From NCBI GenBank assembly GCA_016789745.1, contig JAEUQF010000036.1, positions 1 to 33,007 of the forward strand: DNA of 33,007 nucleotides, written 5' to 3'. A model generated the notes under the pieces. The model ran no database searches. It had not been told where the DNA came from and saw only the letters and a list, made by a program, of their open reading frames with translations. Below are positions 25,445-33,007 of the stretch, one piece after another. Position 1 is the stretch's first letter, and each line of letters begins with the position of its first letter. The position numbers and the translations under genes were made by a program. The DNA comes from Bryobacterales bacterium. Lineage in GTDB: Bacteria; Acidobacteriota; Terriglobia; Bryobacterales; Bryobacteraceae.

Positions 25445-28400
25445 ATAATCCGCGGATCGTTCGACTGCACGCTCAAATCCTGCAGGCCCGTCGTGTTGTT
25501 CGGATCTCCGTCATTGGGATGATTGAACGCGTTAAAGAAATCCGCCGTGAACCGGACTACGATCCCTTCCCGGATCTGGAAGTTCTTAAACACCGACATA
25601 TCCGTGTTCCAGCGCCGCGGCCCCAAAAAGAACGCCCGAGCGTTCCAGTTCACCGTATCCGTGATCGGCGTCAACCGCGTCTGCCCGTTGCTCAACGTCT
25701 GCGGCAGACGGTTATCCAGCGTCGATCCCAGCGGCCGCAACACGCGGTCCGCCTGATTCGGCGCCACCAACTGCGTCAGCCGCGACTGGTCCACGTTGCT
25801 CGCCTGCGCCGGATTAAAGTCGCCCCGGAAAAACAGCCGCTGCGGGCGACCCGCGAAGGTCAGCAGCAGTTGGTCGTCCCGGCTCAACGTCGGGTCGCCA
25901 AACAGATACCGCGCCGCGTTCACACCCAGCCAGTTGCCGCCGCTCCAATCCCCAATCGACGCCACCTGCCAGCCGCCGATCACGTGGTTCAACGCCCCGC
26001 TTACCCCGTTGCCGAACTTCTTCCCTTTCCCGAACGGCAGGTCATACACCCCGTTCCAGCGAATCCGGTGTGCCGGCACATTCGTCGAGTTGAAGTACAC
26101 CAGCCGCCGCAGTTGGTCCTCGTTCAGGTTCCCACCGCCCAACAGCAGCGAATTCGTCGGTATCGACGTGTTCCCCGTGACATCGTTGATCGACCCGTTG
26201 CCCGCCGTGAAGCCGCCTGCATCCGTCGTCGTCAAGGACCGTGTGAACGTATAGAAGAACTGCGCCGCCAACCCGTTCGAATAGCGGTGCTCGAACTCGC
26301 CCTGCAGCGAGTGCGTGTTCGAGATCCCGCTCCGGTTCACCGCATTGAAGGCCCAATCCTTGTTCGGCCGCAGCAGGTCGCGGTTTGCCGGCGGATTCTC
26401 TCGCGTCCGCGCCACATAGTTATACTCCGCCTCGCGCGGATTTAATTGAATCCGCTGCTCCAGGTCGCGCCCATGATTGCCCGTGTAGCTCAACCGCACC
26501 GCGCTGTTCTTGGTGGTCTCCCGTTCCAGCGTGAAGTGCCACGTCTGCGCGCGTCCATCCCGCCAGTTGCGCGGATCCCACGTCGTAATCGACTGGGCGC
26601 TCGGCGGCAAGATCACCGTCCCCTGCGCCACCACCGTTGCCTGCCCCGTGTAGAAACCAGCCTGGGGCAGCGTCCGAATGGCAAAACTGCTGGTCCCATC
26701 CAGTGTCCCCAACGGATTCGTGAACCGCAGGTTCAACGGCGGATTCGAACGTGATGCCTGCAGAATCTGCGACAGCGGCATCGTCCAGAAATACTCCCCA
26801 TAAGCGGCCCGCATCACAAAGCGGTCCGTAATCCGGTACGCCGCGCCCAGCCGCGGCCCGAAGTTGTTATAGTCTCCGCTCACCAGGTTCGACGGCAGCC
26901 CGGCCTGTTCCGCCGTCTTCCACGTCAACCCGCGCCCGGCCCACGACGCCAGCACCGCCGGCGGTATCCCCTGGATGCTCTCCATCGTCACGTTCTTCGG
27001 CGTCACCACTTCGAATTTGCCAACGTAGTTGTCCACGTCCACGTTCACCAGCCGGTCGTACTTCTCCGCATACGGCGTCCACGTATCCCACCGCAGCCCT
27101 AACTCCAGCGTCAGCCGCGACGACACCTTGAACGAATCATGCACGTACAGCCCGAAGTTCTTCTGCCGGAAATAGAAATACCCGCGGTTGTACTGGTTCG
27201 ACAAAAATGTCGGCAGCCCCAGCGCCATCGACGCAAATCCATCGCCCGTGAACGGCACCGCGCCATCAGCCACCGGATCGTACAGCGACGTCCACGCGTT
27301 CCCATACGTATGCGACCCCTGCGTCTGCTGCAACTCGCGGATGTTGTTCTGTTCGTACCGCGCCTTACCGCCAAACTTGATCACGTGCCGCCCGCGTATC
27401 CACGTCGCGTTGTTCTCTATGTTGTAAGCCGTCAGCTTCTCATCCTTGCGATTGTCCGCATCCCAGCCGAAAATCCCCGCACCCAGTGTCGGCCAACCCA
27501 CCCCCGCGAACGGATTCGGCAGCCCCAGCTTCGCCGGCCAATCCGTGAAGTCCGCCAGCGTCCCTCCCGAGTTCGCCGTGCGGCTGACCGTCGCGAACAC
27601 TTCGTTGAAGAGCGTTGGCGAGAATATGTGATTCTCGCGAATCACCGCCGTGTGGATCGGCGTCTGCCCGCGACCCGTCCCGAACGTGTCCGTTACGCCC
27701 AGCTTCGGTGCCCCGAACCGCCCGCCCACCTGCTCGAAATCGCGCCCCTGCCGCGTGAACCGCCCCGAAAGCGAGTCCTTATCCGTGAACCGGTGATCCA
27801 GCTTCAAAGAAATCGAATTGGTATCGGTCATCGTAGGGTAGAACTGATCCAGATTCGCCGCCACGTACGGATTCTGGCTGCTGGTCGCCTCCGCCGTCAC
27901 CGTCTCCATGATCTTGAAGAAAGGATGAATCCGCGTCGACGGAATCCGGTTCCCCGCAAACGGCGTCCGCGTCCCATTCGCCGCCGTCGTCAGCGGGTCA
28001 TAGATATTCGTCTTCCGGTTCGACGCATCAATGACGTTGTCGAAGTTCCCCGCCCAAAGTTCCGCCGTCGGCACCGACGTCCGATAGAACGATCGCTGCC
28101 GCTGCTTGTTCGCCTCATACGCCACAAACCAGAACGTCCGGTTCCGCCCGTTATACAGCTTCGGAATCAGCACCGGCCCGCCCGCCGAAGCCCCGTACTC
28201 ATTGCGGATCAACTGCGCCGGCGTATTGCCGTCCTGCCGCTGCCGCGCCCGTAATCCCCAGCCGTTATTGCGATGCGTCTCAAACACGCTGCCATGGAAA
28301 CTGTTCGTTCCAGACTTCGTCACCAGCGTCACCGTCGCCGGCTGCGCATACTGGGCGCTCGATCCCGTCGTCTCAATCCGGAACTCCTCAATCGAGTCCA

Positions 28401-28998
28401 AGCCCGGCTGATTCGGCCGCAACCCGCCGCCGAAACGGTCGTTCAACGACACCCCATCGAGCAGCAGTTCCACCGACCCCACCTTCAACCCATTCACCCG
28501 CGGGGCCGACCCGCTCTCCACCCCAGGCGTCAACGCAAACAGATTTGAAATCGCACGCCCATTCAACGGCAATTGACGAATCCGCAGCGCGTCTTTCACG
28601 TCGCTGATGTTCATCCCCTCCACCGTGATCACCGGAGCCGCATCGGTCACTTCCACCGCCGTCTCCACCGCGCCCACGGCCATCTTCGGATCAATCGTCG
28701 CCGTCTGGCCCACCTGCAGCGTCAACGTTCCGGTCCAGCGCCGGAACCCCGCCGCCTCCGCTGTCAATCGGTACGGCCCCGCCTGCACACTCGCAAAGTA
28801 GTAAATCCCAGCGGCATTGCTGACAGAACTCAGCGTTACCCCGGTGTTCTCATTCGTTAATGTGATCTTGGTTTGCGGCAGTACCGCCGCCGATGGATCC
28901 GTCACGGTTCCGGTAACCGTTCCGGTACCGGTCTGCCCCTGGAGCAATGAACTAAACAAAAGACTGCCTGCAAGCAGTGAAAACAGCACCGAACGCAT
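25417..28998 (-). CDS. Oar-like TonB-dependent receptor with N-terminal carboxypeptidase-regulatory-like domain (1)
   Basis: An 1193-residue outer-membrane protein with a signal peptide (MRSVLFSLLAGSLLFSSLLQG). The Ig-like CarboxypepD_reg domain (about 25-105) starts with GTVTGTVTDPSAAVLP. A plug domain follows (about 120-240), with LPLNGRAISNLFALTPGV and LLLDGVSLND. The rest is beta-barrel, with many aromatic-ended strands and the C-terminal strand IIQFSLRLSW. Acidobacteria carry many such receptors for uptake of large substrates such as oligosaccharides or peptides. The ATG at 28998 gives the signal peptide. No TonB box was recognised. It is divergent from the second receptor; substrate unknown. 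Confidence 0.93.
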   Translation of the reverse strand: MRSVLFSLLAGSLLFSSLLQGQTGTGTVTGTVTDPSAAVLPQTKITLTNENTGVTLSSVSNAAGIYYFASVQAGPYRLTAEAAGFRRWTGTLTLQVGQTATIDPKMAVGAVETAVEVTDAAPVITVEGMNISDVKDALRIRQLPLNGRAISNLFALTPGVESGSAPRVNGLKVGSVELLLDGVSLNDRFGGGLRPNQPGLDSIEEFRIETTGSSAQYAQPATVTLVTKSGTNSFHGSVFETHRNNGWGLRARQRQDGNTPAQLIRNEYGASAGGPVLIPKLYNGRNRTFWFVAYEANKQRQRSFYRTSVPTAELWAGNFDNVIDASNRKTNIYDPLTTAANGTRTPFAGNRIPSTRIHPFFKIMETVTAEATSSQNPYVAANLDQFYPTMTDTNSISLKLDHRFTDKDSLSGRFTRQGRDFEQVGGRFGAPKLGVTDTFGTGRGQTPIHTAVIRENHIFSPTLFNEVFATVSRTANSGGTLADFTDWPAKLGLPNPFAGVGWPTLGAGIFGWDADNRKDEKLTAYNIENNATWIRGRHVIKFGGKARYEQNNIRELQQTQGSHTYGNAWTSLYDPVADGAVPFTGDGFASMALGLPTFLSNQYNRGYFYFRQKNFGLYVHDSFKVSSRLTLELGLRWDTWTPYAEKYDRLVNVDVDNYVGKFEVVTPKNVTMESIQGIPPAVLASWAGRGLTWKTAEQAGLPSNLVSGDYNNFGPRLGAAYRITDRFVMRAAYGEYFWTMPLSQILQASRSNPPLNLRFTNPLGTLDGTSSFAIRTLPQAGFYTGQATVVAQGTVILPPSAQSITTWDPRNWRDGRAQTWHFTLERETTKNSAVRLSYTGNHGRDLEQRIQLNPREAEYNYVARTRENPPANRDLLRPNKDWAFNAVNRSGISNTHSLQGEFEHRYSNGLAAQFFYTFTRSLTTTDAGGFTAGNGSINDVTGNTSIPTNSLLLGGGNLNEDQLRRLVYFNSTNVPAHRIRWNGVYDLPFGKGKKFGNGVSGALNHVIGGWQVASIGDWSGGNWLGVNAARYLFGDPTLSRDDQLLLTFAGRPQRLFFRGDFNPAQASNVDQSRLTQLVAPNQADRVLRPLGSTLDNRLPQTLSNGQTRLTPITDTVNWNARAFFLGPRRWNTDMSVFKNFQIREGIVVRFTADFFNAFNHPNDGDPNNTTGLQDLSVQSNDPRIIQFSLRLSW

Positions 28999-29209
28999 GA
29001 AGGTAACCCCCTGAATGTGGGAAAGCACCGGAAGTCGTCCGTGGGCCTCTGGTTGCAAATTAGTTTATCAGCAAAGATCTACAATTGAGTCATTTTTCTC
29101 ACGCAAAACTTCCCTTCCTCCTCTCCTACCCCATCACCTTGACCCGGTTGGGGTACTGTGCTAAACAAAGATGACCTGTCACACCACCCCCAGCTTCAGG
29201 GAGGATCTC
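28999..29209. promoter_or_regulatory. Divergent promoter region of the two TonB receptors
   Basis: A 211-bp gap, AT-richer than its surroundings (29055-29105), that must drive both receptors. On the plus strand TTGACC (29139-29144) is a fair -35, but the -10 at the expected distance (TAAACA, 29162-29167) is weak. TACAAT at 29080-29085 is another -10-like match. No clear inverted repeat was seen. Confidence 0.35.
29198..29204 (+). promoter_or_regulatory. Ribosome binding site deciding the start of the second receptor
   Basis: AGGGAGG lies 5 nt before a GTG at 29210. It supports that GTG over the in-frame ATG at 29171, which lacks a comparable site and would put 13 residues before the signal peptide. 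Confidence 0.7.
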
Positions 29210-32200
29210 GTGCTCCGCACTTCTGCGTTTCTTTCACTTTTGGCCTTTGCTCTCATCCTGTCTGACCCCACTCAGGCTCAGGTTCTCTATGGCTCCATCG
29301 TCGGCACCGTCCAGGACCCCTCCGGTGCCGCCGTCCCCGGCGCTAAAATCTCCATCAAAAACACCGGCACCGATTTCGTCCGCGACCTCGAAGCCGATGA
29401 CCAGGGCCGCTACAACGCCGTCAACCTGCCCGCCGGCTTCTATGACGTCAACATCACCGCCGGCGGCTTCCGTACCCTCACCCGGAAAAGCGTCGAAGTG
29501 ACCATCAACAACGTCACTCGCGTCGAGGCGCAGTTGCAAGTCGGCCAGATCAATGAGCAGGTCACGGTCGAAGCCTCGGCCGCGGTCCTCCAGACCGACC
29601 GCTCCGACACCCGTGCCGAGATCAGCTCGAAAACCGTCGTCGAACTGCCCCTCCCCGGCTATCGCAACTTCCAGATGATGCTCAACCTGGTGCCCGGCGC
29701 CACGCCCGCCGCGCTGCAGAACTCCGTTGGGGCCTCGCCCCAGCGTTCGCTCACCACCAACGTCAACGGGACTCACCGTAACAACAACAACACCCGCGTC
29801 GACGGCGCAACCAACGTCTATATCTGGCTGCCCCACCACACGCTCTACAACCCGCCGGTGGAATCCATTGAGACCGTCAACATCTCCACCTCCTCCTTCG
29901 ACGCCGAACAGGGCATGGCCGGCGGCGCCGCCGTTACCGTCGCCACCCGCTCCGGCACCAACGCCATCAAGGGCTCGGCCTTCTGGTATCACGACAACCA
30001 GCACCTCTACGCCCGCCCTTACTTCTACCGCCAGAACGAAGTAAAGCCCACCCTGCCCAAGTCCATCGTCAACATCGCCGGCGGCACCATCGGCGGCCCC
30101 ATCAAGAAGAACAAGCTGTTCTACTTCTTCAGCTTCGAACGCACCTCCGAACGCACCGGCCAGTTCGGCAACTTCAATACACCGCCCGCCGACATGCGCG
30201 CCGGCAACTTCGCAGCCTACGCAGGACTCGGCAACATCTATGACCCCATCAGCGGCGACGCCAATGGCGCCGGACGCCTGCCCTTCGCTAACAACCGGAT
30301 TCCCGCTTCCAGCATCTCGCCCATCTGGTCCCGCATCCAGCAGGCCGCACCCGCGCCGAACCAGCCCGCGCAGGATGCCTTCGGCCTCACCGGCAACTAC
30401 TTCAGTTCCGCCACCCTCGGCCTTACCCGCGATCAGTACGACGTCAAAATCAACTACAACGTCAACCAGAAGCTGATGATCTGGGGCAAGTACTCCGACA
30501 TGATCGCCCCGGTCACCGGCGCCGGCGCCCTCGGCGAACTCACCGGCCCCGCCCTCGGCCAGCTCGGCAAGGCCGATGTCCGCGTCATCATCCCCACCAT
30601 CGGCTTCAACCTTACCCTCACCCCCACCCTCCTCATCGATGGCGTCTTCGGCCACACCCGCTTCTCCAACGAAGCCACCGGACCCGACTTCGGCCGCAAC
30701 TGGGGCTCGGAAGTCTGGCAGATCCCCGGCACCAACGGCGGCCGCCAGTTCGCCAACGATATCCGCTACTCCGGCCAGCCCTGCATCGTCAACGGCCTCA
30801 CCAACTGGGGCAACTGCACTTCGTCGAACCCCAACTTCTACGACGATTACAGCTACACCTACTCCACCAACTTCTCTAAAATCCACGGCAGCCACGAACT
30901 ACGCTGGGGCGTCGACATGGTGCGCCATGCCATGAACCACTGGCAGCCCGAGATTGCCAATCCGCGCGGCAACCTGAACCCCGGCGGCAACGCCGTCGTC
31001 CTCCAGGGACAGGTCGCCCGCAGCATCCACACCTACGCCGCCGGCATGCTCGGCATCCTCGGCAGCGCCGACAAGTCTGTCCAGAACTTCGACATGAAAA
31101 CCCGCGAGTGGCAGCACGGCCTCTACATCCGCGACCGCTGGCAGATGCGCCGCAACTTCACGCTCAACATCGGCCTTCGCTGGGAATACTACCCGCTCAT
31201 GAACCGCGGTAACGGCATCGGCATCGAACGCTGGGACCCGTCCACCAACCTCGTCACCCTGGGCGGCGTCGGCAACGTGCCCATGGCCAACGGCATGACC
31301 ACCTCCAAGCGCCTCTTCGCCCCCCGCATCGGCTTTGCCTGGCGCTGGAATGACGCCACCGTGCTACGCGCCGGCTACGGCATCACCTACAACCCGATGG
31401 TCCTGTCGCGCCCCCTGCGCGGCCTCTATCCTTCCACTATCGCCGCCAGCTGGGTGCCCCCTACGCAGTTCGGCTTCTACAGCACGCTCGACCGCGGTGT
31501 CCCCGACGTGCCCACCCCCAACATCAGCACCGGCGTCATCACCCTGCCCGCCACCGTCAACATGGGCCCGCGCAGCCCCTATAGCGGCGACATCGGACGC
31601 GGCTACATCCAAAGCTGGAACCTTACGCTCGAACGCAAGCTCCCCGGCGACATCCTCGTCTCGGCGGGTTACATCGGCAACCAGACCGTCCGTCAGTTCC
31701 TCGATATCGACGTCAACGCCGCCACCGTCATCGGCAGCGGCCCCACCGGCCGCCCCCTCGCCCGCTCCCAGAACCGCCTCATCGAAGCGCTCATGTGGGG
31801 CGGCTGGGGCAACTCCAATTACCACTCGCTCCAAACCACCCTCAACAAGAACCTCGCCCGCGGCCTCTTCCTCAAGGGCGCCTACACTTGGTCGAAGGCC
31901 ATCAATATGTCTGACGATGACGGCTGGGCCGGCCTCCCGCTCACCAATATCCCCAGCGAACTGCGCCGCAATCGCGCCCTGGCCGGCTATGACCGCACCC
32001 ATATGTTCGTCATGAGCTGGATCTACGAAATGCCCTTCGGCAAGGGCCAGAAGTTCGCCCTCTCCGGCATCTCCGACGTCGTGCTCGGCGGCTGGCGCCT
32101 CAACGGCATCTACTCCGCCTATAGCGGCACGCCGTTCACCGTCTCGGCCAACACTACGTCCCTCAACACCCCCGGCTCCAGCCAGACCGCCGACCAGATC

Positions 32201-32584
32201 GCCGAAATCGTCAAGATCGGGGATGTGGGCCCCGGCTCCCAGTATTACGCCGTCACCAGCTTCCGCGATCCCAACGTCGGCCGCGCCTCCAACGTCTTCC
32301 GCTTCGGCTCCATGGGCCGCAATGCCCTCCGCGGACCCGGCTTCCAGAAGGCCGACCTCGCCATGTTCAAGGACTTCAAACTCACCGAACGCTTCACCCT
32401 GCAGTTCAAGGCCGAAGCCTTCAACTTCACCAACACGCCGCGCTTCGGCAACCCCAACGCCAACGTCAGCAGCATGGCCGTGAACGCCACCACCGGCGCT
32501 ATCACCAACGCCAATAATTTCATGGCCATCACCAGTGCCAGCGATGAACGTAAGTTCCGCTTCGGCATGCGCGTGTCCTTCTAA
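29210..32584 (+). CDS. Oar-like TonB-dependent receptor with N-terminal carboxypeptidase-regulatory-like domain (2)
   Basis: An 1124-residue outer-membrane receptor. After the signal peptide (LRTSAFLSLLAFALILSDPTQAQ) comes a CarboxypepD_reg domain (about 25-110), with GSIVGTVQDPSGAAVPGAKI. The plug region has VVELPLPGYRNFQMMLNLVPG and the segment TNVNGTHRNNNNTRVDGA. The long beta-barrel ends with the aromatic strand KFRFGMRVSF. GPIKKNKLFYFFSFERT is a hallmark of this receptor class. It probably imports a large substrate using TonB energy. Start chosen by the AGGGAGG at 29198-29204. It is not a close copy of receptor 1, since plug and barrel sequences differ widely. Confidence 0.93.
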   Translation: MLRTSAFLSLLAFALILSDPTQAQVLYGSIVGTVQDPSGAAVPGAKISIKNTGTDFVRDLEADDQGRYNAVNLPAGFYDVNITAGGFRTLTRKSVEVTINNVTRVEAQLQVGQINEQVTVEASAAVLQTDRSDTRAEISSKTVVELPLPGYRNFQMMLNLVPGATPAALQNSVGASPQRSLTTNVNGTHRNNNNTRVDGATNVYIWLPHHTLYNPPVESIETVNISTSSFDAEQGMAGGAAVTVATRSGTNAIKGSAFWYHDNQHLYARPYFYRQNEVKPTLPKSIVNIAGGTIGGPIKKNKLFYFFSFERTSERTGQFGNFNTPPADMRAGNFAAYAGLGNIYDPISGDANGAGRLPFANNRIPASSISPIWSRIQQAAPAPNQPAQDAFGLTGNYFSSATLGLTRDQYDVKINYNVNQKLMIWGKYSDMIAPVTGAGALGELTGPALGQLGKADVRVIIPTIGFNLTLTPTLLIDGVFGHTRFSNEATGPDFGRNWGSEVWQIPGTNGGRQFANDIRYSGQPCIVNGLTNWGNCTSSNPNFYDDYSYTYSTNFSKIHGSHELRWGVDMVRHAMNHWQPEIANPRGNLNPGGNAVVLQGQVARSIHTYAAGMLGILGSADKSVQNFDMKTREWQHGLYIRDRWQMRRNFTLNIGLRWEYYPLMNRGNGIGIERWDPSTNLVTLGGVGNVPMANGMTTSKRLFAPRIGFAWRWNDATVLRAGYGITYNPMVLSRPLRGLYPSTIAASWVPPTQFGFYSTLDRGVPDVPTPNISTGVITLPATVNMGPRSPYSGDIGRGYIQSWNLTLERKLPGDILVSAGYIGNQTVRQFLDIDVNAATVIGSGPTGRPLARSQNRLIEALMWGGWGNSNYHSLQTTLNKNLARGLFLKGAYTWSKAINMSDDDGWAGLPLTNIPSELRRNRALAGYDRTHMFVMSWIYEMPFGKGQKFALSGISDVVLGGWRLNGIYSAYSGTPFTVSANTTSLNTPGSSQTADQIAEIVKIGDVGPGSQYYAVTSFRDPNVGRASNVFRFGSMGRNALRGPGFQKADLAMFKDFKLTERFTLQFKAEAFNFTNTPRFGNPNANVSSMAVNATTGAITNANNFMAITSASDERKFRFGMRVSF

Positions 32585-32597
32585 CCAAACGTCTAAG

Positions 32598-32634
32598 GAG
32601 GCAAGCGTCGCGGCCCGGGCCGTGCGCTTGCCTC
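32598..32634. terminator. Strong hairpin after the second TonB receptor
   Basis: GAGGCAAGCG (32598-32607) and CGCTTGCCTC (32625-32634) form a perfect 10-bp stem. Its 17-nt loop contains a further perfect palindrome, CGGCCCGGGCCG (32611-32622). It begins 13 nt after the stop codon. No U-run follows, so it may be a terminator without a U-tract or an mRNA-stabilising structure. Confidence 0.5.
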
Positions 32635-32655
32635 GAACGATTCACAACAAAAAAC

Positions 32656-33007
32656 CTATCTGCGTTGAGTCGCGGTAGGGACGCCCGTTACCGGACGCCC
32701 CCCGCACAGATCCGTACGGGCGCACTTGAGCGCATACGGCTCCTACCTTGGGTGCATGGCGTCAAACCGCACGCCGGGTTCCGGATGCAGAATCCGCGGC
32801 AGGGGCAGATAGCGATCCAGGATCGATCCGAATCGCTCCCACGGAAGGCGATGCCGCTGACTCCGGCGCCGCAGCGCCGCCAGCCATGCCCGTGCCACCT
32901 CCCGCCGGAGCGTTTGCAGCGCCGCGAAGTTCCCGGGAACCGCATGTTAGTTGAAGTAGCCCTGCACCACCAACCGCAGCCAGTCTCCGGTGTCGGCAAT
33001 CGACTCA
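32656..33007 (-). pseudogene. Group II intron reverse transcriptase/maturase, C-terminal fragment, interrupted
   Basis: Read on the minus strand from 33006, the frame gives DTGDWLRLVVQGYFN, stop, HAVPGNFAALQTLRREVARA, then LRRRSQRHRLPWERF, RYLPLPRILHPEPGVRF and HPR, stop. This matches the C-terminus of group II intron-encoded reverse transcriptases, which usually read YHAVP and HPRWEPYA. The first stop (TAA, 32947-32949) replaces the expected Tyr codon and breaks the protein. The second (TAG, 32743-32745) lies just before domain V and could be the natural end or a Trp-to-stop change. The rest of the gene and the intron 5' part lie beyond the window edge. Confidence 0.8.
32709..32742 (-). ncRNA. 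Group II intron domain V
   Basis: A 34-nt element on the minus strand beginning GAGCCGTATGCGC and ending GCGCCCGTACGGATC. It folds as two stacked stems (GAGCCGTA with TACGGATC; TGCGC with GTGCG) around a short loop and a two-base bulge, the layout of the catalytic domain V. It follows the maturase fragment directly, as expected. The probable intron 3' end is near 32669, where the minus strand reads CCCTACCGCGAC, resembling a domain VI branch-point region. Confidence 0.75.

Noticed and set aside
27139..28254. A long Arg/Pro/His-rich open frame antisense to the first TonB receptor
   Set aside because: The composition is typical of a shadow frame in GC-rich DNA, with no signal, motif or ribosome binding site.
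29234..30895. A 553-codon open frame antisense to the second TonB receptor
   Set aside because: Its Gly/Val/Ala/Asp-rich translation mirrors the codon bias of the receptor gene on the other strand, and it shows no domain. The plus-strand protein is unmistakable.
32743..32745. The TAG before domain V as proof of a second disabling mutation
   Set aside because: Some group II intron reverse transcriptases may end just before domain V, so this stop might be natural. Only the TAA at 32947-32949 is clearly disruptive.

Overview
The window looks like a chromosomal segment of a high-GC member of the Acidobacteriota, most likely the Bryobacterales/Solibacter side. This is inferred from gene content: two Oar-like TonB-dependent receptors with an N-terminal carboxypeptidase-regulatory-like domain, an ECF sigma factor of the type paired with a TPR Ser/Thr kinase, many secreted proteins, and frequent GTG starts. 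No rRNA, tRNA, CRISPR array, prophage or intact insertion sequence was seen. Genes are tightly packed and no gene-free stretch exceeds 300 bases.

Layout. (1) 70-546 is a bacterioferritin. It converges on a long minus-strand run from 7297 down to 573 whose genes nearly all touch or overlap: an acyl-CoA carboxyltransferase, an AtuA-family protein split into two genes, a DUF697-like membrane protein, a truncated hemoglobin, and three tandem SMI1/KNR4 (SUKH) paralogs. The middle SUKH copy is interrupted by one in-frame amber codon. (2) 7470-8534 holds two small secreted proteins on the minus strand. (3) 8704-10793 is an OmpR-type response regulator and its histidine kinase, converging on a secreted esterase (10796-11806). 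(4) 11875-16504, plus strand: a small HExxH protein, a secreted protein, an ECF sigma factor and a Ser/Thr kinase with a TPR tail. (5) 16512-20961, minus strand: an M28-type metallopeptidase whose end overlaps the start of a GH42-like secreted glycosidase.

(6) 21020-25444 is a zinc or divalent-metal homeostasis island. It has a COG0523 GTPase, a His-rich protein built from two 37-residue repeats, and an ArsR/SmtB repressor with the alpha5 zinc ligands and a perfect 7-2-7 operator just upstream of its start. A ZntA-type P1B ATPase is divergently transcribed and has a GTG start without a visible ribosome binding site. (7) 25417-32584 carries two large divergent TonB-dependent receptors. (8) The right edge (32656-33007) is the 3' part of a group II intron in minus orientation: the C-terminus of its reverse transcriptase/maturase, broken by a stop codon, followed by a recognisable domain V.

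How the genes may work together. The metal island is the clearest functional unit: sensing (ArsR), buffering (His-rich protein), delivery (COG0523) and efflux (ATPase), with a predicted zinc peptidase downstream on the same strand. The sigma factor and kinase form a compact regulatory pair. The carboxyltransferase and AtuA genes suggest branched acyl-CoA or terpenoid-like catabolism, but no biotin-carrying subunit is present in the window.
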